From Phycisphaeraceae bacterium (lineage in GTDB: Bacteria; Planctomycetota; Phycisphaerae; Phycisphaerales; UBA1924), in NCBI GenBank assembly GCA_019636655.1, contig JAHBXB010000003.1, positions 1 through 64,000 of the forward strand: a stretch of 64,000 nucleotides of DNA. Reading direction: 5' to 3'. The position numbers and the translations under genes were made by a program. The notes beneath the pieces were generated by a model. The model was not told where the DNA came from. It ran no database searches and was given only the letters and a program-made list of their open reading frames with translations. Positions within the stretch are counted from its first letter, which is position 1. The number at the start of each line of letters is the position of its first letter. This document shows, piece by piece, positions 46,084 to 55,492 of the stretch.

Positions 46084-46113
46084 TATCATCGCGATACGGT
46101 GCCGCCAGGCACC
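46084..46113 (+). promoter_or_regulatory. Possible promoter and 5' hairpin upstream of sucA
   Basis: TATCAT at 46084-46089 resembles a -10 box; the -35 is poor. About 9 nt later, ggtgcc and ggcacc (46098-46113) form a perfect 6-bp stem with a gcca loop, near where a transcript would begin. The start codon is 45 nt further on. Confidence 0.25.
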
Positions 46114-46158
46114 CGTGACCATGCCTCCAGGCAGACTCGACCCTGACGAGGGATTCGG

Positions 46159-49074
46159 ATGAGTGCGGCCCCATCGACCTCTCCGCGACCAGTTTCGCCC
46201 GCGATCAACGGTTGGAACGGCGCATTTCTCGAAGCCCAATACGAACAGTACAAGGCCGATCCGGAGTCCGTTCCTGCGGACCTTCGGTCGTTTTTCCAGG
46301 GGTTTGACCTGGCGATGGCCCGGTCGTCCGGCGGCGCGGCCGGGCCGGAGTTAGCGGGGACTCGCCCCGAGGCGACGCTCCACTTTCAGAACGCGGTCAC
46401 CAACCTGATCGACGCCTACCGCCGGCGTGCGCACATCTGTGCCAGGCTCGATCCCTTTGGGCGGACCAGAGAGCGGCCCATCGGGATCTCACTTGCCCAG
46501 CACAACCTGCGGGAGCAGGATCTTGACCGGCCCGTTGATGCCTCGGGGCTTCCGCTGCCGGCCGGGTCGACCCTCCGCGGCGTGGTCGCCTTCCTGGAGA
46601 AGACCTACTGCCGGAGCATCGGCGCCGAGTTCATGCACGTCTCGGATCAGGCCGAGCGGCAGTGGCTTATCGAGCGGTTCGAGCGCGATGGCGGCACGAT
46701 CCCGCTGACCCGTGGCGAGCGGGTGCACATCCTCGAACAACTCACCCGCGCCGAGATGTTCGAGAAGTTCCTCGGCAAGCGGTACCCCACGGAGAAGCGG
46801 TTCAGCCTGGAGGGCGGCGAGTCGCTCATCGTCCTGCTCGACCGGGCGATCGAGGCGGGCGGCGAACTGGGCGTCGAGGAGGTCGTGATGGGGATGCCCC
46901 ACCGCGGCCGTCTGAACGTGCTGAACAACACGCTCGGCAAGACCTACGAGCAGATCTTTACCGAGTTTGAGGACAACTTCGACTCGGGCGACATCGACGG
47001 CGGCGGCGATGTGAAGTACCACCGTGGCTATTCCGGCGAGCGGCATCTGCGCACCGGCAAGGTCGTCCACCTCGCGATGGCGAGCAACCCGAGCCACCTC
47101 GAGAGCGTCAACGGCGTGGTCGAGGGGCGGTGCCGGGCCAAGCAGCGCCTGCGGGTCGATACCGAGCGACGGCGGGTCATCCCGCTGCTCATCCACGGCG
47201 ACGCCGCGGTCATCGCCCAGGGTGTGGTGGCGGAGGTGCTGAACTTCTCCCAGCTCGAGGGCTACACGACGGGCGGAACGATTCACGCGGTCTTGAACAA
47301 CCTGATCGGGTTCACAACCGGGCCCGAGGATGCCAGGTCCAGCCGGTACTGCACCGACCTGGCGCTGAGCATCGAGGCGCCCGTCTTCCACGTGAACGGC
47401 GAGGACCCGGAGGCGGTCGTAGCGTGCGCCCAGATCGCCGCGGAGTACCGCCAGCGGTTCCGCAAGGATGTCTTCATCGACATGTGGTGCTTCCGGCGCT
47501 ACGGCCACAACGAGACCGACGAGCCCTCGTTTACCCAGCCCATACTGGCCGATCTGATCAAGCAGAAGCGGGGCGTGCTCACGGAGTACACCGAGCGTCT
47601 GCTCGCGGATGGCGTGATCACCCAGGTCGACATCGAGACCAACACCAAGCGGATCGACATGGTTCTCGAGCAAGCCCAGGCCGCGACCAAGCTCAAGCCG
47701 ACCGCGCCCGTGATCGATCCTGGTTCCAAGAGGTGGGCCGGCGTGAGCCGCCTGTACTCGTTTGCTCCGGTCAAGACGGCCGTCGGCATGGACGCGATCA
47801 AGGAGGTCTGCGCCGCGCTCGGGCGGGTCCCCGATGGCTTCAACCTGAACCCGAAACTCAAGAAGCTCCTCGACGAGCGGGCCGCGATCCCCACGGCCGG
47901 GATGGTCTCGTACGCGGATGCGGAGTCGCTCGCGTTCGGGACACTGCTGCTCGACGGGCACGGGGTACGGGTGAGCGGGCAGGACAGCCGGCGTGGCACC
48001 TTCAGCCACCGGCACGCCGTGCTGCGGGACTGCAAGTCCGGAGCGACGTTCACGCCGCTCAACAGCATGCGGCCGATGGCCGGCAGGCCGGATGACGCCG
48101 GGAAGCCCGGCGAGGACGGCCTGCTGACCCAGGGCAAGCTCTGCGTCTATGACAGCCCGCTCTCCGAGTTCGCGGTCATGGCATTCGACTACGGGTACTC
48201 GCTGGCGGATCCGAGGATGCTGGTGTGCTGGGAGGCGCAGTTCGGCGACTTCTGCAACGGCGCCCAGATCATCATCGACCAGTACCTCGCTGCCGCCGAG
48301 CTGAAGTGGGAGCGGTGGTCCGGCCTGGTGCTGCTGCTTCCCCACGGCTACGAGGGCGCGGGCCCCGAGCACTCGTCGGCCCGGCTCGAGCGCTTCCTGC
48401 TGCTCTGCTCGAACGACAACATGGAAGTGGTCTACCCGGCCAGCGCGGCGCAGCTCTTCCACATGTTCCGCCGCCACCTCAAACAAGCCTTCCGCAAGCC
48501 GCTTGTCGTCATGACGCCCAAGAGCATGCTCCGCGACCAGGCGTACGCGAGCCCGCTGAGCGAACTGCTCAACGGCTCGTTCCATGAGCTGGTGGACGAC
48601 CCCGCGTTCGACGGCAAGGCCGATCGGCGAGGGGTCAAGCGGGTGCTGCTCTGCTCCGGCAAGGTCGGCCACGAACTCACCGCGCGGCGTGCGGCGCTGG
48701 GCCGGACAGATACCGCGGTTGTCCGCGTTGACCAGTTGTACCCGTTCCACACCGATCTTGCGAAGACCATCCTCGCCTCCTACCCCAACGCTGTGGAGCA
48801 CGCCTGGGTCCAGGAGGAGCCACGCAATATCGGGGCGTTCCACGCCATGTTTGATGTGTTCCGCACCCGCCTTGGGATCGATCTCGGGTACATCGGGCGA
48901 GAGGAGAGCGCCTCTCCCGCCGTGGGCTCCAAGCACAAGCACAAGGAGCAGCAGGAGGACCTGATCTCCGAAGCGATCGGTCCTCTCCCGGCCCCGGGGA
49001 CCAAGCCGAATCCTGCCAACGGCATGGCCGCCGCCGTAGGACCCGCACCCAAGAAGACGGCTTCCCGCGCGTGA
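46159..49074 (+). CDS. sucA: 2-oxoglutarate dehydrogenase E1 component
   Basis: The thiamine-diphosphate-dependent decarboxylase of the TCA cycle 2-oxoglutarate dehydrogenase complex, 971 residues. The N-terminal segment FLEAQYEQYKADPESVPADL is the E2-contact region. KRFSLEGGESLIVLLDRAIE, VVMGMPHRGRLNVLNNTLGK, VKYHRGYSGERH and LESVNGVVEG are classic. The ThDP site lies around HGDAAVIAQGVVAEVLN. MWCFRRYGHNETDEPSFTQP follows. The C-terminal transketolase-like half has RGTFSHRHAVLRD, SPLSEFAVMAFDYGYSL and LLPHGYEGAGPEHSSARLER. E2 follows after 93 nt; no E3 gene is in the window. Confidence 0.97.
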   Translation: MSAAPSTSPRPVSPAINGWNGAFLEAQYEQYKADPESVPADLRSFFQGFDLAMARSSGGAAGPELAGTRPEATLHFQNAVTNLIDAYRRRAHICARLDPFGRTRERPIGISLAQHNLREQDLDRPVDASGLPLPAGSTLRGVVAFLEKTYCRSIGAEFMHVSDQAERQWLIERFERDGGTIPLTRGERVHILEQLTRAEMFEKFLGKRYPTEKRFSLEGGESLIVLLDRAIEAGGELGVEEVVMGMPHRGRLNVLNNTLGKTYEQIFTEFEDNFDSGDIDGGGDVKYHRGYSGERHLRTGKVVHLAMASNPSHLESVNGVVEGRCRAKQRLRVDTERRRVIPLLIHGDAAVIAQGVVAEVLNFSQLEGYTTGGTIHAVLNNLIGFTTGPEDARSSRYCTDLALSIEAPVFHVNGEDPEAVVACAQIAAEYRQRFRKDVFIDMWCFRRYGHNETDEPSFTQPILADLIKQKRGVLTEYTERLLADGVITQVDIETNTKRIDMVLEQAQAATKLKPTAPVIDPGSKRWAGVSRLYSFAPVKTAVGMDAIKEVCAALGRVPDGFNLNPKLKKLLDERAAIPTAGMVSYADAESLAFGTLLLDGHGVRVSGQDSRRGTFSHRHAVLRDCKSGATFTPLNSMRPMAGRPDDAGKPGEDGLLTQGKLCVYDSPLSEFAVMAFDYGYSLADPRMLVCWEAQFGDFCNGAQIIIDQYLAAAELKWERWSGLVLLLPHGYEGAGPEHSSARLERFLLLCSNDNMEVVYPASAAQLFHMFRRHLKQAFRKPLVVMTPKSMLRDQAYASPLSELLNGSFHELVDDPAFDGKADRRGVKRVLLCSGKVGHELTARRAALGRTDTAVVRVDQLYPFHTDLAKTILASYPNAVEHAWVQEEPRNIGAFHAMFDVFRTRLGIDLGYIGREESASPAVGSKHKHKEQQEDLISEAIGPLPAPGTKPNPANGMAAAVGPAPKKTASRA

Positions 49075-49167
49075 TCCTCAGCGGGCCATTCGGTCGTTCA
49101 CAGTCTGACCATTACTCCGCCGACGACGAGCACCACGTTCCAGTCGGTCACTGACCCCCAAGACCAC

Positions 49168-50454
49168 ATGCCGACCAACATCATCATCCCCGAGATGGGC
49201 GAGTCCGTCCGCACCGGCGTTGTCGCCAGTTGGCTGAAGAAGCCCGGTGAGTACGTGAACCGCGACGATCCGGTCATGGAGCTGGAGACCGACAAGATCA
49301 CCATGGAGGTGCGAGCCCCGGTCGCGGGAGCTCTGACCCCGCTGGCAAGCGTCGGCGAAACGGTTCCGGTCGGCGCAGTGGTTGGGCGCATCGACGAGAG
49401 TGATCGGCCCCCGGCCGCGAACGGGAAGTCAGCCGCGGCCCCCGTCGAGGCGTCGGCGAAACCCGCCCCGGCCCCCGCGGCTCCCCCCGCCCAACAGCCG
49501 GCCGTCGCGACAGCCTCCGAGGTTCGGGCGACGCCCTTGGCCCGTAAGGTGGCCGAGCAGCACGCCGTGGACCTGGCGAAGGTCAAGGGCACCGGCGCCG
49601 GCGGTCGGATTCGCGAGCAGGACGTCATGGCGGCAATTGACTCAAAGGAATCGAGCCCGGCTGCTGCACCGCCCATCGACGCCCGCGCGGCGTCGGGCAC
49701 CCCCTCGCCGGCATCCACGGCTGGCGCCGGCACCAAGTCGGCCCGCCGCGAGCGGATGAGTCCGCTCCGGCAGCGGATCGCCGCGCGGCTTGTCGAGGCC
49801 CAGCACACCGCGGCGATGCTCACCACCTTCAACGAGGTGGACATGACGGCCGTGATGGACCTCCGGAAGAAGTACAAAGAGGCCTTCGAGAAGAAGCACG
49901 GCATCGGGCTGGGGTTCATGCCCTTCTTTGTCAAGGCGGTGGTGCAGGCGCTGCGTGCGTTCCCCGCGGTCAACGCGTCCATCGTTCAGGGTGACGGCGG
50001 TGCGGAGGTTGAGTACCACGATTACTGCGACATCGCCGTGGCGGTCGGGACTCCCAAGGGACTCGTCGTGCCGGTGCTGCGGGGGTGCGAGTCGCTCTCG
50101 TTTGCGGCTATCGAGTCGGGGGTGAAGGACCTTGCGACCCGCGCCCGCGACGGCAAGCTCTCGCTCGATGACCTGCAGGGGGGGACGTTCACCATCACCA
50201 ATGGCGGGATCTACGGTTCGCTGATGTCGACGCCGATCCTCAATCCGCCACAGTCCGGCATTCTCGGGATGCACGCGATCAAGAGCCGCGCCGTGGAGCA
50301 CCCCTCCAAGCCGGGCGAGGTGGCGATCCGCCCGATGATGTACCTCGCGCTCTCCTACGACCACCGGCTGATCGACGGTTCCGAGGCCGTGCAGTTCCTT
50401 GTCACGGTCAAGAACGCGATCGAACAACCCGAGCGGCTGCTGCTTGAAGTCTGA
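49168..50454 (+). CDS. sucB: Dihydrolipoamide succinyltransferase, E2 of 2-oxoglutarate dehydrogenase
   Basis: Transfers the succinyl group from E1-bound lipoate to CoA and forms the core of the complex. It is 428 residues. The lipoyl domain (1-75) has the modified lysine in [19 protein letters not shown] Pro/Ala linker follows. The peripheral-subunit-binding domain (about 113-150) is [20 protein letters not shown] with [12 protein letters not shown]. The catalytic domain (from about 195) begins [20 protein letters not shown] and has the active-site His-Asp in [17 protein letters not shown]. The ATG gives the exact N-terminus [13 protein letters not shown]. Confidence 0.97.
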   Translation: MPTNIIIPEMGESVRTGVVASWLKKPGEYVNRDDPVMELETDKITMEVRAPVAGALTPLASVGETVPVGAVVGRIDESDRPPAANGKSAAAPVEASAKPAPAPAAPPAQQPAVATASEVRATPLARKVAEQHAVDLAKVKGTGAGGRIREQDVMAAIDSKESSPAAAPPIDARAASGTPSPASTAGAGTKSARRERMSPLRQRIAARLVEAQHTAAMLTTFNEVDMTAVMDLRKKYKEAFEKKHGIGLGFMPFFVKAVVQALRAFPAVNASIVQGDGGAEVEYHDYCDIAVAVGTPKGLVVPVLRGCESLSFAAIESGVKDLATRARDGKLSLDDLQGGTFTITNGGIYGSLMSTPILNPPQSGILGMHAIKSRAVEHPSKPGEVAIRPMMYLALSYDHRLIDGSEAVQFLVTVKNAIEQPERLLLEV

Positions 50455-50458
50455 TCGC

Positions 50459-51334
50459 ATGCACGACATCTTCAACGCGGCCAAGCCGGTGATTGGGATG
50501 GTCCATGTTCAGGCTCTGCCGGGCTCTCCCGGTTCGGGCTTGTCCATCGATCGCCTCGCGGCCAACGCCGCCGACGAGGCCTCGCTCTTGGCCGCGGCCG
50601 GATTCGACGGACTGATCATCGAGAACATGCACGATCGGCCGTATGTCCACGCCGACCACGGGCCCGAGATCGTCGCGGCGATGACGGCCGTCGGGCTGCG
50701 GGTGCGAGAGGCCTGGGCCCGGGGGACATCCCGCCGCGCACCGAGCGGTCGACGGGGGCTGCCAATCGGCGTCCAGGTCCTCAGCGGTGGGCATCGCGAG
50801 GCCCTGGCGATCGCCCTGGCGATCGGCGGTTCGTTCATCCGTGCGGAGAACTTCGTGTTCGCCCACGTCGCCGATGAAGGGCTACATGAACGAGCGGTCG
50901 CGGGGCCGCTCCTTCGATACCGTCGCACGATCGGCGCCGACGACGTGCGGATCTTCTGCGATATCAAGAAGAAGCACGCGTCCCACGCGATCACCGGCGA
51001 TGTGTCGATCGGCGAGACCGCGAAGGCCGCCGAGTTCTTCGGGGCCGACGGCGTGATCGTGACGGGCGCCTCCACCGGTGAGCCGACCGCATTGGAAGAC
51101 GTTGCGGAGGCCCGTCAGGGCTCGTCGATTCCTGTCATCGTCGGCTCCGGCGTGACGCCCGAGACCGTTGCGCCGCTGCTCGACTATGCCGATGCGCTGA
51201 TCGTTGGATCTTCGATCAAGCGCGGCGGGCTCTGGTCCAACCCGATCGATCCCGGACGCGCCGCTGCGGTCGTCGCCGCCGTCAAGGCTTGCCGCCCCCG
51301 CCGGCCTACCCCGGCACGGGCAGGGCGTCGGTGA
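50459..51334 (+). CDS. BtpA/SgcQ-family TIM-barrel protein
   Basis: A 291-residue barrel protein of the BtpA family, named for a cyanobacterial factor needed for stable photosystem I but widespread in non-photosynthetic bacteria, where its reaction is uncertain. Motifs are VIGMVHVQALPGSPG, GFDGLIIENMHDRPY, PIGVQVLSGGHREALAIALA, FIRAENFVFAHVADEGLHER, DVRIFCDIKKKHASHAI and DADALIVGSSIKRGG (shortened as YADALIVGSSIKRGG). It starts 4 nt after sucB, so it may be co-transcribed with it. Its last 29 nt overlap the convergent MoxR gene. Confidence 0.88.
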   Translation: MHDIFNAAKPVIGMVHVQALPGSPGSGLSIDRLAANAADEASLLAAAGFDGLIIENMHDRPYVHADHGPEIVAAMTAVGLRVREAWARGTSRRAPSGRRGLPIGVQVLSGGHREALAIALAIGGSFIRAENFVFAHVADEGLHERAVAGPLLRYRRTIGADDVRIFCDIKKKHASHAITGDVSIGETAKAAEFFGADGVIVTGASTGEPTALEDVAEARQGSSIPVIVGSGVTPETVAPLLDYADALIVGSSIKRGGLWSNPIDPGRAAAVVAAVKACRPRRPTPARAGRR

Positions 51335-52319
51335 TCTCGCGCAGCACGGCCGAGACCTGACCATCATCGGTCGAGCCGGAGATGGTGTCCCTCGCGATGA
51401 CGCGGTGGGAGCAGACGGGGATGATGTTGTCGACGATGTCGTCCGGAATGACATAATCGCGCCCGTGGAGGACCGCAGTCGCACGGGCTGCTTGCGCCAA
51501 GGCCAGCGACCCCCTGGGGGACATGCCAAGCGAGAGTTCGGGGCTTCGCCGCGTCTCGGCCGCGAGCGACACGATGTAGTCCGCCAGCGATCGATCCAGC
51601 CGCGCGTGGTCGACTTCGACTTGGAGCGCCAGGACCGACTGGCTGTCCATGATGGGCAGGAGGCCGGCGAGCGCATGGTCAGCGGGGCGCAGATCCAGCA
51701 CTCGCGCCTCCTCGTCGGCGGTGGGATACCCGAGGCTGAGCCTCATGAGGAACCGGTCGAGCTGGTTCTCAGGCAGCGGGTAGGTGCCGTCGAATCCTGA
51801 GGGGTTCTGAGTGGCGACCACCATGAACGGGGGCTCGAGCCGGTGGGTGCGTCCGTCGACCGTGACCGAGCCTTCGTTCATGGCCTCAAGAAGCGCGGTC
51901 TGGGTCCGCGGCGGAGTCCGGTTGATCTCGTCCGCAAGCACGATATTGGCGAACAGGGGGCCGCGGACGAACTCGAACGCCTGCGTCTGCCGGCTGAGAA
52001 CGGTCGTGCCAACGATGTCGGCGGGCAGCATGTCGGGGGTCAACTGGATCCGCGAGAACCCGCAGTTGATGCTCCGGGCCAGGGCATGGGCCAGAAGTGT
52101 CTTGCCGACCCCGGGCACATCCTCGATCAGCACGTGCCCGCGTGCGAGCAGGCAGCACAACAGCCGGTCAACCGCACGCGGGTTCCCAAGAAAAACCCGG
52201 GCGATGTTGGCCCGCAGACGCTCCACAAGACCGGCCGCGGCATCAAGTCCGGCCCGCGAACCGGTTCCATTCACGTTTGGGGGGGAGGTATGCACGCTGG
52301 ATTGTTCGCTCCTGGCCAC
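51306..52319 (-). CDS. MoxR-family AAA+ ATPase
   Basis: A chaperone-like AAA+ ATPase, 337 residues. Walker A is HVLIEDVPGVGKTLLAHALA. RIQLTPDMLPADIVGTTVL, Walker B FANIVLADEINRTPPRTQTA, the sensor-1 segment FMVVATQNPSGFDGTYPLPE and QLDRFLMRLSLGYP are all typical of MoxR. Relatives usually sit beside a DUF58 protein and von Willebrand A proteins. Here no DUF58 gene adjoins it, although a von Willebrand A gene lies 3.2 kb away. The start is a GTG at 52319 with AGGGA about 8 nt upstream; a GTG 8 codons further in is also possible. Confidence 0.94.
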   Translation of the reverse strand: MARSEQSSVHTSPPNVNGTGSRAGLDAAAGLVERLRANIARVFLGNPRAVDRLLCCLLARGHVLIEDVPGVGKTLLAHALARSINCGFSRIQLTPDMLPADIVGTTVLSRQTQAFEFVRGPLFANIVLADEINRTPPRTQTALLEAMNEGSVTVDGRTHRLEPPFMVVATQNPSGFDGTYPLPENQLDRFLMRLSLGYPTADEEARVLDLRPADHALAGLLPIMDSQSVLALQVEVDHARLDRSLADYIVSLAAETRRSPELSLGMSPRGSLALAQAARATAVLHGRDYVIPDDIVDNIIPVCSHRVIARDTISGSTDDGQVSAVLREITDALPVPG

Positions 52320-52338
52320 TTCGTGTTCCCTGTCCCGT

Positions 52339-52344
52339 TACTCT
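52339..52344 (+). promoter_or_regulatory. Candidate -10 element of the CGYNLRG membrane-protein gene
   Basis: TACTCT ends 7 nt before the ATG at 52352. The intervening aaggggc could also serve as a Shine-Dalgarno, so this example of the short-leader pattern is ambiguous. Confidence 0.25.
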
Positions 52345-52351
52345 AAGGGGC

Positions 52352-53329
52352 ATGGAGGTCCCGGACCGGGAATCTGAGCCGCGATCGGGCAGCCCCCTGG
52401 CAGCCAGTCTGGGCAGCCAGCTTGGGGGTGATTTGCCGTGTGTCGTCTGCGGGTACAACCTGCGCGGGGTATCGATCCGCTCGGTCTGCCCCGAATGCGG
52501 GACGGGGGTACGGGCGACGATTCTGGCCGTTGTGGACCCGCACGCGACTGAGCTGCAACCGATCGCCTGGCCGCGTGCGATGACGATCGGCCTTGTGATG
52601 TGGTCGGCATCGGCCCTGCTGGCTGCGTTGCTCGGCTGGATCCCGCATGCGAGCCAGCTGTTGGCCGGTGCGATCGATCGGCCTGCCCTGGAGATCCAGT
52701 CAAGCGAACTCACCGGGCTCATGGGGTTGTGCGTGGTCCTTTCCGGGATCGGTGCGATCGCTTTCGTTCGTCCGCACCGAGGGCTGGCGAGGCGGCACAT
52801 CGCGGCCGCCGCGTTCGCCGTGGCGCTGTACATCCCGTTGGCGTGGGTTGTCATTACCCTGTGCGAGGTCGATTCCGCGAGGACGGGCCGTTACCTGACG
52901 AACTGGCAGCCGGATCCGTCCCGTTTGGTGTGGCGCATCGTGATGGCTGTTCTGATCGCGGCGATCTCGCTGGGTCTGCGTCCGAACGCGAGGGCCCTTG
53001 TCGCCCGTTCGCTGGTGTTGAGGTCGGGCCGCGTGGATCGTCAGACCCTGTTCGCCCTCGCGGCCGCGGCGCTCCTGGCTGGGGGCGGCGACGTCGTTGC
53101 ATACCTGTCGCTCTCGTGGTCCGGCGCGGTGGCCGAGACGATGCGGCTCTTCGCCATCATTCTCATCGTTCTGGGGTCTTCGCTGCTGACGCTCGGTCTC
53201 GCCGGGGCTCTGGTCGATTGTGTCCGCATGGGAAGGGCCATCATCCGGCCGGGACCATCGATTCATGACGTGCTGGCCAGCGGCAAGCCGCGGGCGCCCG
53301 AGCCGCCGGGCGGGGCGGCCACGATCTGA
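52352..53329 (+). CDS. Zinc-ribbon multi-pass membrane protein, 325 aa
   Basis: The N-terminal cytoplasmic zinc ribbon has CVVCGYNLRGVS followed by VCPECG (about residues 31-50). This head is very common on planctomycete membrane proteins. About seven hydrophobic segments follow, including IGLVMWSASALLAALLGWI, LMGLCVVLSGIGAIAFV, AAAFAVALYIPLAWVVITLC, VMAVLIAAISLGL, LFALAAAALLAGGGDVVAYL and LFAIILIVLGSSLLTLGLAG. I know no function. It is divergent from the MoxR gene by 32 nt, and the zincin gene follows after 13 nt. Confidence 0.82.
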   Translation: MEVPDRESEPRSGSPLAASLGSQLGGDLPCVVCGYNLRGVSIRSVCPECGTGVRATILAVVDPHATELQPIAWPRAMTIGLVMWSASALLAALLGWIPHASQLLAGAIDRPALEIQSSELTGLMGLCVVLSGIGAIAFVRPHRGLARRHIAAAAFAVALYIPLAWVVITLCEVDSARTGRYLTNWQPDPSRLVWRIVMAVLIAAISLGLRPNARALVARSLVLRSGRVDRQTLFALAAAALLAGGGDVVAYLSLSWSGAVAETMRLFAIILIVLGSSLLTLGLAGALVDCVRMGRAIIRPGPSIHDVLASGKPRAPEPPGGAATI

Positions 53330-53342
53330 CCAGTCCATTGCC

Positions 53343-53813
53343 ATGCACGAACACGCCCGCGAACATTTCGACCGCATCCTGGAGGACGCCATCGACTCCC
53401 TTCCCCCGCAGTTTCAGGGGATGCTGCAGGAGGTCTCGATTGTCGCTCTCGATCACCCCACGCCCGAGATGATCGATGTGCTGAGACGGGAGGGGACGAT
53501 TGGGCCGGACGATCGTGGCGACGACCTGTGCGGATTGCACACCGGCACCGCACGGACGGAGCGGTCAATCGACATCGAGGGAGGGCGGCTGCCGGACCAG
53601 ATCCACATCTTCCGAGAGGGGATCACTGCCCTTGCCCTGAGCACTGACGACCAAGACGGGGACTGGCGCGTCTGGGAGCGGGCGGTGCTGGCGGGGCAGA
53701 GCGGTGACCTGGACGACGACGTCTACGAGGAGGCGAGGATCACGCTGCTCCACGAGATCGGTCACCACTTCGGGCTGGATGAATCGGACTTGGACGACCT
53801 GGGTTACGCGTGA
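53343..53813 (+). CDS. Small zincin-like metallopeptidase
   Basis: A 156-residue soluble protein of the minimal-zincin family (Zincin_1 type). FDRILEDAIDSLPPQFQGML opens the family fold. HIFREGITALAL lies in the middle. The zinc motif HEIGHHFGLDESDLDDLGYA closes the chain, with HExxH plus a downstream Asp/Glu ligand and the C-terminal LGY typical of the group. The physiological substrate is unknown. The ATG at 53343 gives the family start; an open extension of 41 residues upstream lies inside the preceding gene. Confidence 0.88.
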   Translation: MHEHAREHFDRILEDAIDSLPPQFQGMLQEVSIVALDHPTPEMIDVLRREGTIGPDDRGDDLCGLHTGTARTERSIDIEGGRLPDQIHIFREGITALALSTDDQDGDWRVWERAVLAGQSGDLDDDVYEEARITLLHEIGHHFGLDESDLDDLGYA

Positions 53814-53825
53814 CCGCAGCGGCCG

Positions 53826-54395
53826 CTAGACCGTCTCGATTTCCTTCGTCTTGGAGTTGATCGCGTCGTCGGTCGCCGTCTCGTACTTCTTCAGAAGGTC
53901 CTGGATTTCCTTCTTCAGGGTCTCAATCTCGTCTTCGGGGACGTGCTTGGCCGGGTTCTTCCCGAGGGCTTCCGCGTGCTTGTTGGCATCGCGCCTGGCG
54001 TTGCGGATAGAGATCTTCGTCTCTTCGCCGAGTTTCTTGCAGTGGGCGATGAGCTGCTTGCGGCGATCACCGGAGAGCGGCGGCACGTTCAGGCGGATCT
54101 GCTTGCCGTCGACCATCGGCGTGAGCCCCAGCCCCGAGGCCTCGATCGCCCGCTTCATCTCGTTGATCGCCCCGGCATCAAAGGGCCGGAGCAGGAGCTG
54201 GGTCGGCTCAGGCACCGAGATCGCCGCGATCGCCTTCATGTCGGTCATCGTCCCGTAGTAGTCGACTTTGATGTACTCGACCAGCGCCGCGGACGCCCGC
54301 CCGGTCCGCATCCCTTTGAGCTCTTTCTTGAGGTAGTCGACCGCCTTGGTCATCGATTCTTCGGTTTCCAGCAGAATAGTGTCGGGATCGGACAT
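53826..54395 (-). CDS. frr: Ribosome recycling factor
   Basis: With EF-G it splits the post-termination ribosome. It is 189 residues with the tRNA-mimic three-helix bundle pattern. MTKAVDYLKKELKGMRTGRA and SAALVEYIKVDYYG open domain I and II. ISVPEPTQLLLRPFD, GLGLTPMVDGKQIRLNVPPL, SGDRRKQLIAHCKKLGEETK and ISIRNARRDANK are diagnostic. It lies downstream of pyrH on the minus strand, the classic pyrH-frr order. tsf and rpsB, often upstream, are not here. Confidence 0.97.
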   Translation of the reverse strand: MSDPDTILLETEESMTKAVDYLKKELKGMRTGRASAALVEYIKVDYYGTMTDMKAIAAISVPEPTQLLLRPFDAGAINEMKRAIEASGLGLTPMVDGKQIRLNVPPLSGDRRKQLIAHCKKLGEETKISIRNARRDANKHAEALGKNPAKHVPEDEIETLKKEIQDLLKKYETATDDAINSKTKEIETV

Positions 54396-54480
54396 GGTGT
54401 GCTTCTCTGGAGGGTCAAAGCCTGACGGTCGCGACGCAGCAAAGGATATGGGCGAACTCCCGCCCCGTATACCTCCCCGA

Positions 54481-55224
54481 TCAGTTGGTGACGAGCGTCC
54501 CGACGGCCGGGGCGTCGGGCGTCCCCTCGGTGATCGCGCGGCGGATGTTCCCGCACGCCTTGAAGTCGAACACCAGGACCGGGATGTGGTTCTCGCGGCA
54601 CATCGCGATCGCCTGCATGTCCATCACTCCGAGCCGGCGCTCAATCGCCTCGTCGAACGTCAGACGGTCGTACCGACGGGCCGATGGAGTCGTCTTGGGA
54701 TCGGCGGTGTAGACGCCGTCCACCTTGGTCGCCTTCATCAGCAACTGGCATTCGAGCTCGGTGGCCCGGAGGGCGGCGCAGGTATCCGTGGTGCAGAAGG
54801 GATTGCCGGTACCGGCGACCAGGATCACGACGCGGTTCTTTTCGAGGTGCCGCAGGGCCCGGCCGCGGATGAACGGCTCGGCCACCGCGCGAATGTCGAT
54901 AGCGGACATGACCCTCGATGCAACCCCGATGTGCAGCAGGGCCTCCTTCAGGGCCAGCCCGTTCATGACTGTCGCGAGCATCCCCATGTAGTCCGCGGTC
55001 GCCTGGTGGATGTGGGCGGCCTTTGCGAACTTCGCCCCGCGGACAAAGTTGCCGCCCCCGACCACGACGGCAAGCTGGGTGCCTGTCTCCCAGGCCGCCT
55101 TGACTTCGGAAGCGATCAACTCCAGTTCAGCGGGATCGATCCCCTGTCCCCCGGGAGGGCAGAAGGCCTCTCCGCTCAGCTTGAGGAGGACGCGGCGGAA
55201 GGTGGGGGTGTGGGATTGGGCCAT
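54481..55224 (-). CDS. pyrH: Uridylate (UMP) kinase
   Basis: Phosphorylates UMP to UDP; a hexameric amino-acid-kinase fold enzyme of 247 residues. RVLLKLSGEAFCPPGGQGID, VVVGGGNFVRGAKFA, DYMGMLATVMNGLALKEAL, ILVAGTGNPFCTTDTCAALR and LLMKATKVDGVYTADP cover the nucleotide and UMP sites. It is the first gene of the pyrH-frr unit. A perfect 13-bp hairpin covers its Shine-Dalgarno (see the entry at 55230-55283), suggesting control of translation. Confidence 0.97.
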   Translation of the reverse strand: MAQSHTPTFRRVLLKLSGEAFCPPGGQGIDPAELELIASEVKAAWETGTQLAVVVGGGNFVRGAKFAKAAHIHQATADYMGMLATVMNGLALKEALLHIGVASRVMSAIDIRAVAEPFIRGRALRHLEKNRVVILVAGTGNPFCTTDTCAALRATELECQLLMKATKVDGVYTADPKTTPSARRYDRLTFDEAIERRLGVMDMQAIAMCRENHIPVLVFDFKACGNIRRAITEGTPDAPAVGTLVTN

Positions 55225-55229
55225 TGGCG

Positions 55230-55283
55230 CTCCGGTTGCATGATCGCTTGTTTGCCCAGCCTAGCCCCCGCATGCAACCGGAG
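55230..55283 (-). promoter_or_regulatory. SD-sequestering hairpin in the pyrH leader
   Basis: On the minus strand, ctccggttgcatg (55283-55271) pairs perfectly with catgcaaccggag (55242-55230) across a 28-nt loop. The 3' arm ends in GGAG, the Shine-Dalgarno 5 nt before the pyrH ATG, and the 5' arm supplies CTCC. A second cggttgc copy at 55290-55284 could pair with the same 3' arm, giving a competing fold. Confidence 0.6.
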
Positions 55284-55492
55284 GCAACCGATAGAGTAGA
55301 GTGTTCCATACGCGGTCCGAACTTGATAGCCGTGATATCGAACCCGGTCAGTGGCCGGTGCGAACAGTGGTGAGGTGGCTGGGGAGTTGAGAGGATCGCG
55401 CGCACGCCTCCCGTGGCGGGTTGCCGTGCGGCCTTTCGGAATGCCAATGCCGTTGAGACCGGCGGCCGGTCCGACCGATCTACAAGGACGCC

